DNA from: Rhodocyclaceae bacterium
GTDB lineage: Bacteria > Pseudomonadota > Gammaproteobacteria > Burkholderiales > Rhodocyclaceae
Assembly: GCA_027325905.1 (NCBI GenBank)
Contig: DAIEEM010000279.1
Coordinates: 1-7,881, forward strand
Direction of reading: 5' to 3'
DNA: 7,881 bases
Shown: positions 1-6,098 of the stretch, piece by piece
Position numbering within the stretch: the stretch's first letter is position 1
Layout of the letters: each line of letters opens with the position of its first letter
Notes under the pieces: model-generated
Seen by the model: only the letters and a program-made list of their open reading frames with translations
The model's database searches: none
Told to the model about the DNA's origin: nothing
Position numbers and translations under genes: made by a program

Positions 1-1
1 G

Positions 2-610
2 GATCCGGTGGCGGCGGTGATCGTCGGCTTCATGATCCTGCGCATGGGCTGGGTGTTCGCCTGGGAAGCGCTGCGCGAACTGATGGACGAGGGGCTCTCG
101 GCACAGGAACTGGCCGACATCCGTGCGGCGCTGAACGCGACGCCCGGCGTGCTCGGCGCGCATGACTTGCGCACACGCCGCATGGCGCAGCAGGCGCTGG
201 TCGATGCGCATATCCGCGTCGACGGCCGCATCAGCGTCTCGGAAGGCCACCACATCGCCGAGTCGGCGCGGCAGCGCGTGCTGGCCGCCCACCCGCACGT
301 GCTCGACGTCCTCGTGCATGTCGATGCCGAAGACGATTCGCAAGCCGGAGCGCGGCCACGGGCCGCGCCGCCGGGACGCGAGGCGCTTCTCGGGCATTTG
401 CGCGCCTTGCTCGGCCTGGAGGGGCCGGACATCGAGAAGGCTGTGTTTCACTACCTCGGGGAAAAGGTGGAAGCCGAAGTATTCCTGTCGCCCGGCGTGG
501 CGGCCGACGAAGCGCGCCTGGGCGGCCTGCGCGCTCGCCTGGCGGCCGGCCTATCCGGCCATTCCGTGTTCTGCAACGTCAGCGTGTATGGGCGAATCGC
601 ACCGAAGTAG
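2..610 (+). CDS. Cation diffusion facilitator (CDF) family transporter, C-terminal part (5' truncated)
   Basis: The reading frame is open from base 2 to the TAG at 608-610, giving 202 residues with no start in the window. The GTG at 8 is an internal valine codon, not a convincing start. The protein begins with a DPVAA motif and a hydrophobic stretch (about residues 2-22) that fits the last transmembrane helix of CDF metal/proton antiporters. A cytoplasmic domain follows (about 35-115), with GAHDLRTRRM and IRVDGRISVSEGHHIAE, typical of the CDF ferredoxin-like C-terminal domain that binds metal and dimerises. CDF proteins export Zn2+, Co2+, Fe2+ or Mn2+ across the inner membrane. The selectivity residues lie in missing upstream helices, so the substrate cannot be named. 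About 80 further residues (roughly 123-202) extend past the usual domain. The family call is confident. A functional link to glnA is not implied. Confidence 0.88.
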   Translation, partial: DPVAAVIVGFMILRMGWVFAWEALRELMDEGLSAQELADIRAALNATPGVLGAHDLRTRRMAQQALVDAHIRVDGRISVSEGHHIAESARQRVLAAHPHVLDVLVHVDAEDDSQAGARPRAAPPGREALLGHLRALLGLEGPDIEKAVFHYLGEKVEAEVFLSPGVAADEARLGGLRARLAAGLSGHSVFCNVSVYGRIAPK

Positions 611-614
611 GGCA
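598..614. promoter_or_regulatory. Putative NtrC binding site 1 (upstream enhancer of glnA)
   Basis: The 17-bp element CGCACCGAAGTAGGGCA resembles the NtrC dyad TGCAC-N7-GTGCA. The GCAC-N7-GTGC core has one mismatch, and 8 of 10 arm bases match. It straddles the stop codon of the CDF gene. Its centre (about 606) lies about 129 bp upstream of the start site predicted from the sigma-54 element at 709-724. It is 31 bp, about three helical turns, from the second site. Each site alone is weak; the paired spacing upstream of glnA carries the call. Confidence 0.5.
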
Positions 615-628
615 TGCCTTGGCTTAAT

Positions 629-645
629 TGCCCAATATCGGTGCG
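629..645. promoter_or_regulatory. Putative NtrC binding site 2 (upstream enhancer of glnA)
   Basis: The 17-bp element TGCCCAATATCGGTGCG matches the NtrC dyad TGCAC-N7-GTGCA at 8 of 10 arm positions, with one mismatch in the GCAC-N7-GTGC core. Its centre (about 637) lies about 98 bp upstream of the predicted sigma-54 start site. In enteric glnA the two strong NtrC sites lie near -108 and -140, so the layout is similar. It is inferred to bind phosphorylated NtrC dimers together with site 1. Confidence 0.55.
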
Positions 646-708
646 CAGATCCGGGTCTGAAAAAGCTTTTCGACTTTGTGGCACAATCTTTCCCCTTGCG
701 CGGGCTGA

Positions 709-724
709 TGGCATGCAAACTGCT
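709..724 (+). promoter_or_regulatory. Sigma-54 (RpoN) promoter of glnA
   Basis: TGGCATGCAAACTGCT fits the -24/-12 consensus TGGCACG-N4-TTGCW. GG at 710-711 and GC at 722-723 are separated by exactly 10 bases, and only two consensus positions differ. The predicted start site is near 735, giving a leader of about 67 nt before the glnA ATG. Together with the two NtrC-like dyads upstream, this points to nitrogen-regulated transcription by RNA polymerase-sigma54 activated by NtrC, whose gene lies downstream in this window. No convincing sigma-70 promoter was found in 611-801. Confidence 0.72.
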
Positions 725-788
725 ATTCCAAGCCGACGACGATTTCCCGGACTGGCTCCAGGCTTAGTTCGCCACCCATTCACCTGTT

Positions 789-795
789 AGGAGAG
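789..795 (+). promoter_or_regulatory. Ribosome binding site of glnA
   Basis: AGGAGAG lies 6 nt before the ATG at 802. It is a strong Shine-Dalgarno sequence and fixes the glnA start. It is the best ribosome binding site among the + strand genes here, consistent with a highly expressed enzyme. Confidence 0.85.
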
Positions 796-801
796 CATTT
801 C

Positions 802-2214
802 ATGACGACGCCTCAAGATGTACTCAAGTTGATCCAGGAAAAGGAAGTTCGTTTCGTCGATTTCCGCTTCACCGATACCCGCGGCAAGGAACAGCACGTC
901 GGCGTGCCGGTCAGCGCCTTCGACATGAGCAAGTTCGAAGACGGCCATGCCTTCGACGGCTCGTCGATCGCCGGCTGGAAGGGCATCCAGGCCTCCGACA
1001 TGCTGCTGATGCCGGATGCCGGCACGGCCTACATCGATCCGTTCATGGACGAGACCACCCTGATCCTGACTTGCGACGTCGTCGAGCCGTCCGACGGCAA
1101 GGGCTACGACCGCGACCCGCGCTCCATCGCCAAGCGCGCCGAGGCTTACCTCAAGTCTTCCGGCATCGGCGACGCCGCCTATTTCGGTCCCGAGCCCGAG
1201 TTCTTCATCTTCGACAGCGTCGAGTGGAACATCGACATGTCGGGCGCCTACTGCAAGGTGTTCTCCGAGGAAGCCGCCTGGGCCTCCGGCGAGAAAGTCG
1301 AAGGCGGCAACGTCGGCCACCGTCCCCTCGTCAAGGGCGGCTACTTCCCCGTGCCCCCCGTCGATAGCCTCAACGACATCCGCGCCGCCATGTGCCTGGC
1401 GCTCGAAGCTTCCGGCGTCGTCGTCGAAGTGCATCACCACGAAGTCGCCACCGCCGGCCAGTGCGAAATCGGCACCAAGTTCGCCCCCCTGGTCCAACGT
1501 GCGGACTGGACCCAGATCCTCAAGTACATCATCCACAATGTCGCCCACAGCTACGGCAAGACCGCGACCTTCATGCCCAAGCCCATCGTCGGCGACAACG
1601 GCTCCGGCATGCACGTGCACCAGTCGATCTGGAAGGACGGCAAGAACCTGTTCGCCGGCAACGGCTATGCCGGCCTGTCCGAATTCGCCCTCTACTACAT
1701 CGGCGGCATCATCAAGCACGCCCGCGCCCTGAACGCCATCACCAACCCGCTGACCAACTCGTACAAGCGCCTGGTGCCCGGCTTCGAGGCCCCGGTCAAG
1801 CTGGCCTACTCGGCCCGCAACCGTTCCGCCTCGATCCGCGTGCCCTACGTGCAGTCCGACAAGGCCCGCCGCATCGAAGTGCGCTTCCCGGATCCCGGCT
1901 GCAACCCGTACCTCGGCTTCGCGGCCATGATGATGGCCGGCCTCGACGGCGTGCAGAACAAGATCCATCCCGGCGATCCCGCCGACAAGAACCTCTACGA
2001 CCTGCCGCCGGAAGAAGACGCGAAGATCCCGACCGTCTGCTCCAGCCTCGACCAGGCGCTCGAATACCTCGACAAGGACCGCGAGTTCCTGACCCGCGGC
2101 GGCGTCTTCTCCAGCGACATGATCGATGCCTACATCGATCTCAAGATGGAAGAGGTCACCAAGTTCCGCATGACCACCCATCCGCTCGAGTACGAGATGT
2201 ACTACTCGATCTGA
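802..2214 (+). CDS. glnA: Glutamine synthetase, type I (GSI-beta)
   Basis: The 470-residue product matches the usual length of type I glutamine synthetase, a cytoplasmic dodecamer that makes glutamine from glutamate, ammonia and ATP. The N-terminal beta-grasp segment contains FDGSSIAGW. The catalytic barrel shows the metal and substrate signatures [37 protein letters not shown], the loop [17 protein letters not shown] and the RIEVRFPDP arginine region. The motif [10 protein letters not shown] places the adenylylation tyrosine at residue 399, equivalent to Tyr397 of the enteric enzyme. This implies control by GlnE adenylyltransferase and PII, neither of which is in the window. Transcription is probably from the sigma-54 promoter with NtrC sites upstream, and it ends at a strong terminator. 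The start is set by a strong ribosome binding site. No residues appear to be missing. Confidence 0.98.
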   Translation: MTTPQDVLKLIQEKEVRFVDFRFTDTRGKEQHVGVPVSAFDMSKFEDGHAFDGSSIAGWKGIQASDMLLMPDAGTAYIDPFMDETTLILTCDVVEPSDGKGYDRDPRSIAKRAEAYLKSSGIGDAAYFGPEPEFFIFDSVEWNIDMSGAYCKVFSEEAAWASGEKVEGGNVGHRPLVKGGYFPVPPVDSLNDIRAAMCLALEASGVVVEVHHHEVATAGQCEIGTKFAPLVQRADWTQILKYIIHNVAHSYGKTATFMPKPIVGDNGSGMHVHQSIWKDGKNLFAGNGYAGLSEFALYYIGGIIKHARALNAITNPLTNSYKRLVPGFEAPVKLAYSARNRSASIRVPYVQSDKARRIEVRFPDPGCNPYLGFAAMMMAGLDGVQNKIHPGDPADKNLYDLPPEEDAKIPTVCSSLDQALEYLDKDREFLTRGGVFSSDMIDAYIDLKMEEVTKFRMTTHPLEYEMYYSI

Positions 2215-2227
2215 TCGGTCAACGGCG

Positions 2228-2242
2228 ACGCGCGCAGCGCGT
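2228..2242 (+). repeat. GC-rich hairpin just upstream of the glnA terminator
   Basis: ACGCGC (2228-2233) and GCGCGT (2237-2242) form a perfect 6-bp stem with a 3-nt loop. It begins 13 nt after the glnA stop codon and ends 5 nt before the terminator stem. It lacks a T tract of its own. It may stabilise the 3' end of the transcript or only reflect local GC richness. Confidence 0.4.
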
Positions 2243-2247
2243 TGAAG

Positions 2248-2280
2248 AAAGGACGGAGCATTGTCTCCGTCCTTTTTTTT
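2248..2280 (+). terminator. Rho-independent terminator of glnA
   Basis: An 11-bp perfect stem pairs AAAGGACGGAG (2248-2258) with CTCCGTCCTTT (2265-2275) around a 6-nt loop CATTGT. It runs into eight consecutive T residues (2273-2280). Position 34 nt after the glnA stop and the lack of any mismatch make this a strong intrinsic terminator. It separates glnA from the downstream ntrBC cluster. Confidence 0.95.
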
Positions 2281-2317
2281 GGCATACACTCGCCGTATCG
2301 CGACCTGGGCCTACACC

Positions 2318-2782
2318 ATGAAACTACGCCTGTTCTCCGCCTTGCTGCTGCTGCCGTTGGCCGCCGCCGCCGATACGCTCTACAAGTGCACCGACGAGAG
2401 CGGAATGGTGCTGTACACGAATCAGAAGGGCGCCTCGAAGAACTGCACCGTGCTTTCCCGCGAGCAGCCGATTTCCACTTTTGCGCCGCCGAAGGCGCGG
2501 CCGAACGACTTCCCGCGCGTCAATGCCGACCAGCAGAAGGCGCGCGACAACGACCGCCGCGCGATCCTGCAGCAGGAACTCGCCAAGGAGCAAAAGCAGC
2601 TCGATGACGCGAAAAGCGCGCTGTCCGAACAGGAAGGCCGCTTCGAACCGACGGAACGCAACGCCGGCGGCGGCATCAACGGCGCCAAGGTGCAGGAGCG
2701 CATCCAGCCCTACCGCGACAGCGTGCAGCTTCATGAGCGCAATATCGAGGCGCTCAACAAGGAAATCGGCAACCTCAGGTAG
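2318..2782 (+). CDS. Exported DUF4124 domain protein with coiled-coil tail
   Basis: The 154-residue product begins MKLRLFSALLLLPLAAAA, a clear Sec signal peptide with likely cleavage after Ala18, so it should act in the periplasm. Residues about 19-60 (DTLYKCTDESGMVLYTNQ, then a second Cys at 43) match the DUF4124 pattern. Cys24 and Cys43 could form a disulphide. Residues about 70-110 and 124-154 are charged, Glu/Gln/Lys-rich and probably coiled coil, with a Gly-rich break (GGGINGAK) between them. The ATG at 2318 is chosen because the signal peptide starts there. An upstream in-frame TTG at 2261 lies inside the glnA terminator. No clear Shine-Dalgarno precedes the ATG. ntrB follows at 20 nt, suggesting cotranscription. 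The function of DUF4124 proteins is not established, and any role in nitrogen control is unproven. Confidence 0.85.
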   Translation: MKLRLFSALLLLPLAAAADTLYKCTDESGMVLYTNQKGASKNCTVLSREQPISTFAPPKARPNDFPRVNADQQKARDNDRRAILQQELAKEQKQLDDAKSALSEQEGRFEPTERNAGGGINGAKVQERIQPYRDSVQLHERNIEALNKEIGNLR

Positions 2783-2802
2783 GCTTGGTTCTTGCTCGCC
2801 TC

Positions 2803-3882
2803 ATGGGCATGAAAGAGCCCACGCCATCGGCATTCTCCGGCCTCGACCTGCTGTCGTCGGCGGTCATCCTGCTCGACGAGCGCCATCTCATTCGCCATCT
2901 CAATCCGGCGGCCGAAAATCTGCTCTCCGTCGCCGAGCGGACCTGGCTGGGGCGTCCGATGGCGCAATTGCTGGGGGCGTCGACGATCCTCGCCGCGGCG
3001 CTCGACAGCGCCATCAAGAACAACTGGAGCTATACCGGCCACGACATCGTCGTCGCCCGCCCCGACACCACCGAGGCGCTGCATCTCGACTGCACGGTGA
3101 CGCCGATCGAAGCCAGCGGCGCGCGGCTGCTGCTCGAGTTCCGGCCGATCGACCACCAGTTGCAGGCCTCGCGCGAGGAGCGCGAAGCGATGCAGCAGCA
3201 GGCCAATCGCGAACTCATCCGCAACCTCGCCCACGAAATCAAGAATCCCCTCGGCGGCATCCGCGGCTCGGCCCAACTGCTGGAGCGCGAGCTCGGCATG
3301 CTCGATAACGCGCCGGCGTTGCGCGAATACACGCAGGTCATTATCAAGGAGGCCGACCGCCTGCAGGACCTGATGCAGCGGCTATTGTCCTCGCATCGCG
3401 CCATGCAGCCGGCGCAAGTCAGCATCCACGAAATCCTCGAACGCGTGCGCCGCCTTATCCATGCGGAATACGCCGGCGTGCGCGTGCGCCGCGACTACGA
3501 CACCTCGTTGCCCGACATCACCGGCGACCGCGAACAACTGATCCAGGCCATCCTCAACATCGCGCGCAACGCGGCGCAGGCGATGCACGGCCAAGGCGAA
3601 ATCATCTTCCGCACGCGCGCCGACCGCCAGGTGACGCTGGCCAAACGGCGCTATCCGCTGGCGCTCGAACTGCAAGTCATCGACAATGGTACGGGCATTG
3701 CCGAGGACATCCGCGACAAGATCTTCTATCCTCTGGTATCGGGCCACGAAGGCGGCAGCGGGCTGGGACTGACGCTGGCACAGAGTTTCATCCAGCAGCA
3801 CCAAGGCAGCATAGAGGCGGAATCGCGCCCCGGCCGCACCTGTTTCGCCATCCGATTGCCGCTGGCGAGCGCAAAAGAATAA
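2803..3882 (+). CDS. ntrB: Nitrogen regulation sensor histidine kinase NtrB (GlnL)
   Basis: This cytoplasmic kinase/phosphatase phosphorylates NtrC when nitrogen is scarce and, with PII, dephosphorylates it when nitrogen is plentiful. There are no membrane segments. From the ATG at 2803 (359 residues), an N-terminal PAS domain (about 10-120) is followed by the dimerisation H-box NLAHEIKNPLGG, with phospho-acceptor His144. The HATPase domain has an N-box (RNAAQAM, Asn256), a G1 box (DNGTGI, Asp294) and a G2 box (GGSGLGL, 317-323). The FYPLVSG segment before G2 is characteristic of NtrB. Start choice is uncertain: ATG 2803, ATG 2809 and TTG 2785 are all in frame, and none has a well-spaced Shine-Dalgarno. 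The gap of 20 nt to the DUF4124 gene and 11 nt to ntrC indicates one operon. Confidence 0.95.
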   Translation: MGMKEPTPSAFSGLDLLSSAVILLDERHLIRHLNPAAENLLSVAERTWLGRPMAQLLGASTILAAALDSAIKNNWSYTGHDIVVARPDTTEALHLDCTVTPIEASGARLLLEFRPIDHQLQASREEREAMQQQANRELIRNLAHEIKNPLGGIRGSAQLLERELGMLDNAPALREYTQVIIKEADRLQDLMQRLLSSHRAMQPAQVSIHEILERVRRLIHAEYAGVRVRRDYDTSLPDITGDREQLIQAILNIARNAAQAMHGQGEIIFRTRADRQVTLAKRRYPLALELQVIDNGTGIAEDIRDKIFYPLVSGHEGGSGLGLTLAQSFIQQHQGSIEAESRPGRTCFAIRLPLASAKE

Positions 3883-3893
3883 AGGCCAATTCC

Positions 3894-5288
3894 ATGAACC
3901 CCGTCTGGATCATCGACGACGACCGCTCCATCCGCTGGGTGCTGGAAAAGGCCCTGGCGCGCGAGGACATTCCCTGCAAGAGCTTCGGCTCGGCCGACGA
4001 GGCGCTGTCGGCGCTCAATGCCGGCGAAGCGCCGCGCGTGTTGGTGTCAGATATCCGCATGCCGGGTACCTCCGGGCTCGACCTGCTGAAGCTCGTCAAG
4101 ACCAATTTCCCCGAGTTGCCGGTCATCATCATGACCGCCTACTCCGATCTCGATTCCGCCGTCGCCGCCTTCCAGGGCGGCGCCTTCGAATACCTGCCCA
4201 AGCCTTTCGACGTCGACCAGGCCGTCGACCTGGTGCGCCGCGCGCTGGAACAGACGCCGCACCAGAGCCCCGTCACCGCGGCCGAGGCGCTGACGCCGGA
4301 AATCCTCGGCCAGGCGCCCTCGATGCAGGAGGTGTTCCGCGCCATCGGCCGCCTGTCGCAATCGCACGCCACGGTGCTGATCAACGGCGAGTCGGGCACC
4401 GGCAAGGAACTGGTGGCGCGCGCCCTGCACCGTCACAGCCCGCGCAAGGAGGCGCCCTTCATCGCCATCAACACGGCGGCGATTCCGCGCGACCTGCTCG
4501 AATCGGAACTGTTCGGCCACGAGAAGGGCTCCTTCACCGGCGCTACCGGTCAGCGCCGCGGTCGCTTTGAACAGGCCGACAACGGCACGCTGTTCCTCGA
4601 CGAAATCGGCGACATGCCGGCCGAGCTGCAGACGCGCTTGCTGCGCGTGCTCTCCGACGGCCACTTCTACCGCGTCGGCGGCCACCAGCCGGTCAAGGCC
4701 AACGTCCGCGTCATCGCCGCCACGCACCAGAACCTCGAGGATCGTGTGCGCCAGGGCCTGTTCCGCGAAGACCTGTTCCACCGCTTGAACGTCATCCGCC
4801 TGCGCCTGCCGCCGATGCGCGAACGGCGCGAGGACGTGCCGCTGCTGACGCGCCACTTCCTCGCCAAGAGCGCGCAGGATCTCTCCGTCGAGCCCAAGCG
4901 CCTGTCCGAGGCGACGCTCAAGTACCTCTCCGGCCTCGACTTCCCCGGCAACGTGCGCCAGCTCGAGAACCTCTGCCACTGGCTCACCGTCATGGCGCCC
5001 GGCCAGGTCGTGGAAATCGCCGACCTGCCGGCCGAACTGCGCGAAGAACCGCAGAAGCAGACATCCTTCGATTGGCTGCACGCGCTGGCGACCGAGGCCG
5101 ACGGCCTCATCGCCGTCCATCCGGGCGAAGTCTTCGAGCGCATGACGCGAGACTTCGAGCGCACCCTCATCCGCCGCGCGCTGGCTGCCACCGGCGGCCG
5201 CCGCATCGAGGCGGCGCAGCTCCTCGGCATCGGCCGCAATACCATCACGCGCAAGATCCAGGAACTCGGGTTGGAAGATCCGCAGTAG
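3894..5288 (+). CDS. ntrC: Nitrogen regulation response regulator NtrC (GlnG), sigma-54 activator
   Basis: The 464-residue product has the full three-domain plan. The receiver (1-120) carries acidic residues Asp9/Asp10, phospho-acceptor Asp53 (VSDIRMPG), Thr81 and Lys103. The AAA+ domain (about 139-370) carries Walker A GESGTGKE (165-172), the sigma-54 contact loop GSFTGA (212-217) and Walker [11 protein letters not shown] (Asp236/Glu237). A Fis-type helix-turn-helix (about 434-460, [20 protein letters not shown]) ends the protein. When phosphorylated by NtrB it oligomerises on enhancer sites and uses ATP to open sigma-54 promoters such as the one upstream of glnA. The start is supported by AAAGG at 3881-3885, 8 nt upstream, overlapping the ntrB stop. 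The one oddity is Ser at position 213, where the usual loop is GAFTGA. Confidence 0.97.
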   Translation: MNPVWIIDDDRSIRWVLEKALAREDIPCKSFGSADEALSALNAGEAPRVLVSDIRMPGTSGLDLLKLVKTNFPELPVIIMTAYSDLDSAVAAFQGGAFEYLPKPFDVDQAVDLVRRALEQTPHQSPVTAAEALTPEILGQAPSMQEVFRAIGRLSQSHATVLINGESGTGKELVARALHRHSPRKEAPFIAINTAAIPRDLLESELFGHEKGSFTGATGQRRGRFEQADNGTLFLDEIGDMPAELQTRLLRVLSDGHFYRVGGHQPVKANVRVIAATHQNLEDRVRQGLFREDLFHRLNVIRLRLPPMRERREDVPLLTRHFLAKSAQDLSVEPKRLSEATLKYLSGLDFPGNVRQLENLCHWLTVMAPGQVVEIADLPAELREEPQKQTSFDWLHALATEADGLIAVHPGEVFERMTRDFERTLIRRALAATGGRRIEAAQLLGIGRNTITRKIQELGLEDPQ

Positions 5289-5300
5289 CGTCCGGCGACC

Positions 5301-5309
5301 TGCCATAAT
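5301..5309 (+). promoter_or_regulatory. Putative extended -10 promoter of birA, possibly leaderless
   Basis: TGCCATAAT fits the extended -10 pattern TGN-TATAAT, with a single base change in the hexamer (CATAAT, 5304-5309). The usual +1 would fall at about 5316, the A of the birA ATG, so the transcript may have no leader. No clear -35 lies 16-18 bp upstream, as extended -10 promoters can allow. The G run at 5311-5314 is too close to the ATG to act as a Shine-Dalgarno. Confidence 0.45.
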
Positions 5310-5315
5310 CGGGGC

Positions 5316-6098
5316 ATGTCCGACGCTTCGCCCCTCCTTGCCACGCCCGCTATCGCCGCCGCGCTCGGTCCGCTCGCCGTGCGTTTCGACGTCGACGTGC
5401 TCGCCAGTTGCGAGTCCAGCAACGGCGAACTGATGCGCCGCGCCGAGGCCGGCGCCGCTTCGGGCACGGTCGTGGTGGCGGAACGCCAGACGGCGGGTCG
5501 CGGCCGCATGGGGCGCACCTGGTTCGCCGCGCCGGGCGCCAGCCTGACCTTCTCCCTGCTGTGGCGGTTTGCCCGCGGCACGGTGCCGTACGGGCTTTCC
5601 CTCGCCGTCGGCGTGGCCGCCGCCGAGGCGCTCAACGGCATCGGCGTGCCGGACGTCGTGCTCAAGTGGCCCAACGACCTGCTGCGCGGCGGGCGCAAGC
5701 TCGCCGGCGTTCTCGTCGAGCTCGCGCCCGGTGCGCCGCATGCGGCGGTGATCGGCATCGGCCTGAACCTGCGCCTGCCGCCGGATATGCCGGAGGAAGT
5801 CAGGGCGCTGGCCGCGGCGCTGGACGCCGATGTCGCGCCCGCGGACCTGCTCGCGCGCCTGCTCGAAAGCCTTCACGGCGTGCTGGGCGAATTCGCCGCC
5901 GACGGTTTCTACGCCGTGCGCGAGCGCTGGCTGGCGCGCTGCGCCCATCTCGACATGCCGGTGCAGATCCTCTCCGAATTCGCGCCGCCGCTGTCCGGCC
6001 GCTGCGTCGGCGTCGACGTGGATGGTGCGCTGATGCTCGAAACGTCGGTGTGCGTACAGCGCATCCTGTCCGGCGACGTCTCGCTGAGGAAAGCATGA
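5316..6098 (+). CDS. birA: Biotin-[acetyl-CoA-carboxylase] ligase, without the DNA-binding domain
   Basis: This enzyme makes biotinyl-5'-AMP and transfers biotin to the BCCP subunit of acetyl-CoA carboxylase in the cytoplasm. The 260-residue product shows the adenylate-binding loop GRGRMGRTW (61-69), KWPND (117-121), and GRKLAGVLVEL with the likely catalytic Lys128. A small C-terminal beta domain (about 215-260) includes LSGRCVGVDVDGAL. The enteric bifunctional BirA (321 residues) has an N-terminal winged helix that represses the bio operon. Here only about 25 residues precede the catalytic core, so this looks like a monofunctional (group I) ligase. It starts 27 nt after ntrC and overlaps coaX by 4 nt (ATGA), suggesting translational coupling. 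The start was chosen as the first ATG giving a full catalytic domain. Confidence 0.94.
   Translation: MSDASPLLATPAIAAALGPLAVRFDVDVLASCESSNGELMRRAEAGAASGTVVVAERQTAGRGRMGRTWFAAPGASLTFSLLWRFARGTVPYGLSLAVGVAAAEALNGIGVPDVVLKWPNDLLRGGRKLAGVLVELAPGAPHAAVIGIGLNLRLPPDMPEEVRALAAALDADVAPADLLARLLESLHGVLGEFAADGFYAVRERWLARCAHLDMPVQILSEFAPPLSGRCVGVDVDGALMLETSVCVQRILSGDVSLRKA
6086..6093 (+). promoter_or_regulatory. Ribosome binding site of coaX inside the end of birA
   Basis: GAGGAAAG at 6086-6093 lies just before the ATG at 6095, within the last birA codons. With the ATGA overlap it supports start of coaX at 6095 rather than at an earlier in-frame codon inside birA. Confidence 0.7.

Noticed and set aside
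1..6. BamHI site GGATCC at the window edge, suggesting a cloned fragment end
   Set aside because: The same hexamer occurs inside the window (near 1889 and 7376) and the CDF frame runs straight through it, so it carries no evidence of a junction.
661..670. AAAAGCTTTT perfect palindrome as a terminator or operator
   Set aside because: It has no loop for a stable RNA hairpin and no known operator match. It may simply be an AT-rich patch between the NtrC-like sites and the promoter.
787..2289. A 500-codon minus-strand open frame opposite glnA
   Set aside because: It is an antisense shadow of a strongly GC-biased gene. The product is a low-complexity Val/Ala/Gly/Asp/His-rich sequence with no recognisable domain, while glnA on the + strand is unmistakable.
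2261..2317. Longer DUF4124 product starting from a TTG at 2261
   Set aside because: The start would lie inside the terminator hairpin and would put 19 extra residues before a normal signal peptide.
4047..5948. A 633-codon minus-strand open frame across ntrC and birA
   Set aside because: It lies antisense to two conserved genes, has Ala/Arg/Gly/His-rich composition with no recognisable domain, and is explained by GC-rich codon third positions suppressing stops on the other strand.
5408..6094. In-frame extension of coaX far upstream, suggesting a larger fused protein
   Set aside because: The translation is Arg-rich noise in the wrong frame of birA. The ribosome binding site and the family N-terminus (DCGNT near residue 7) both place the start at 6095.
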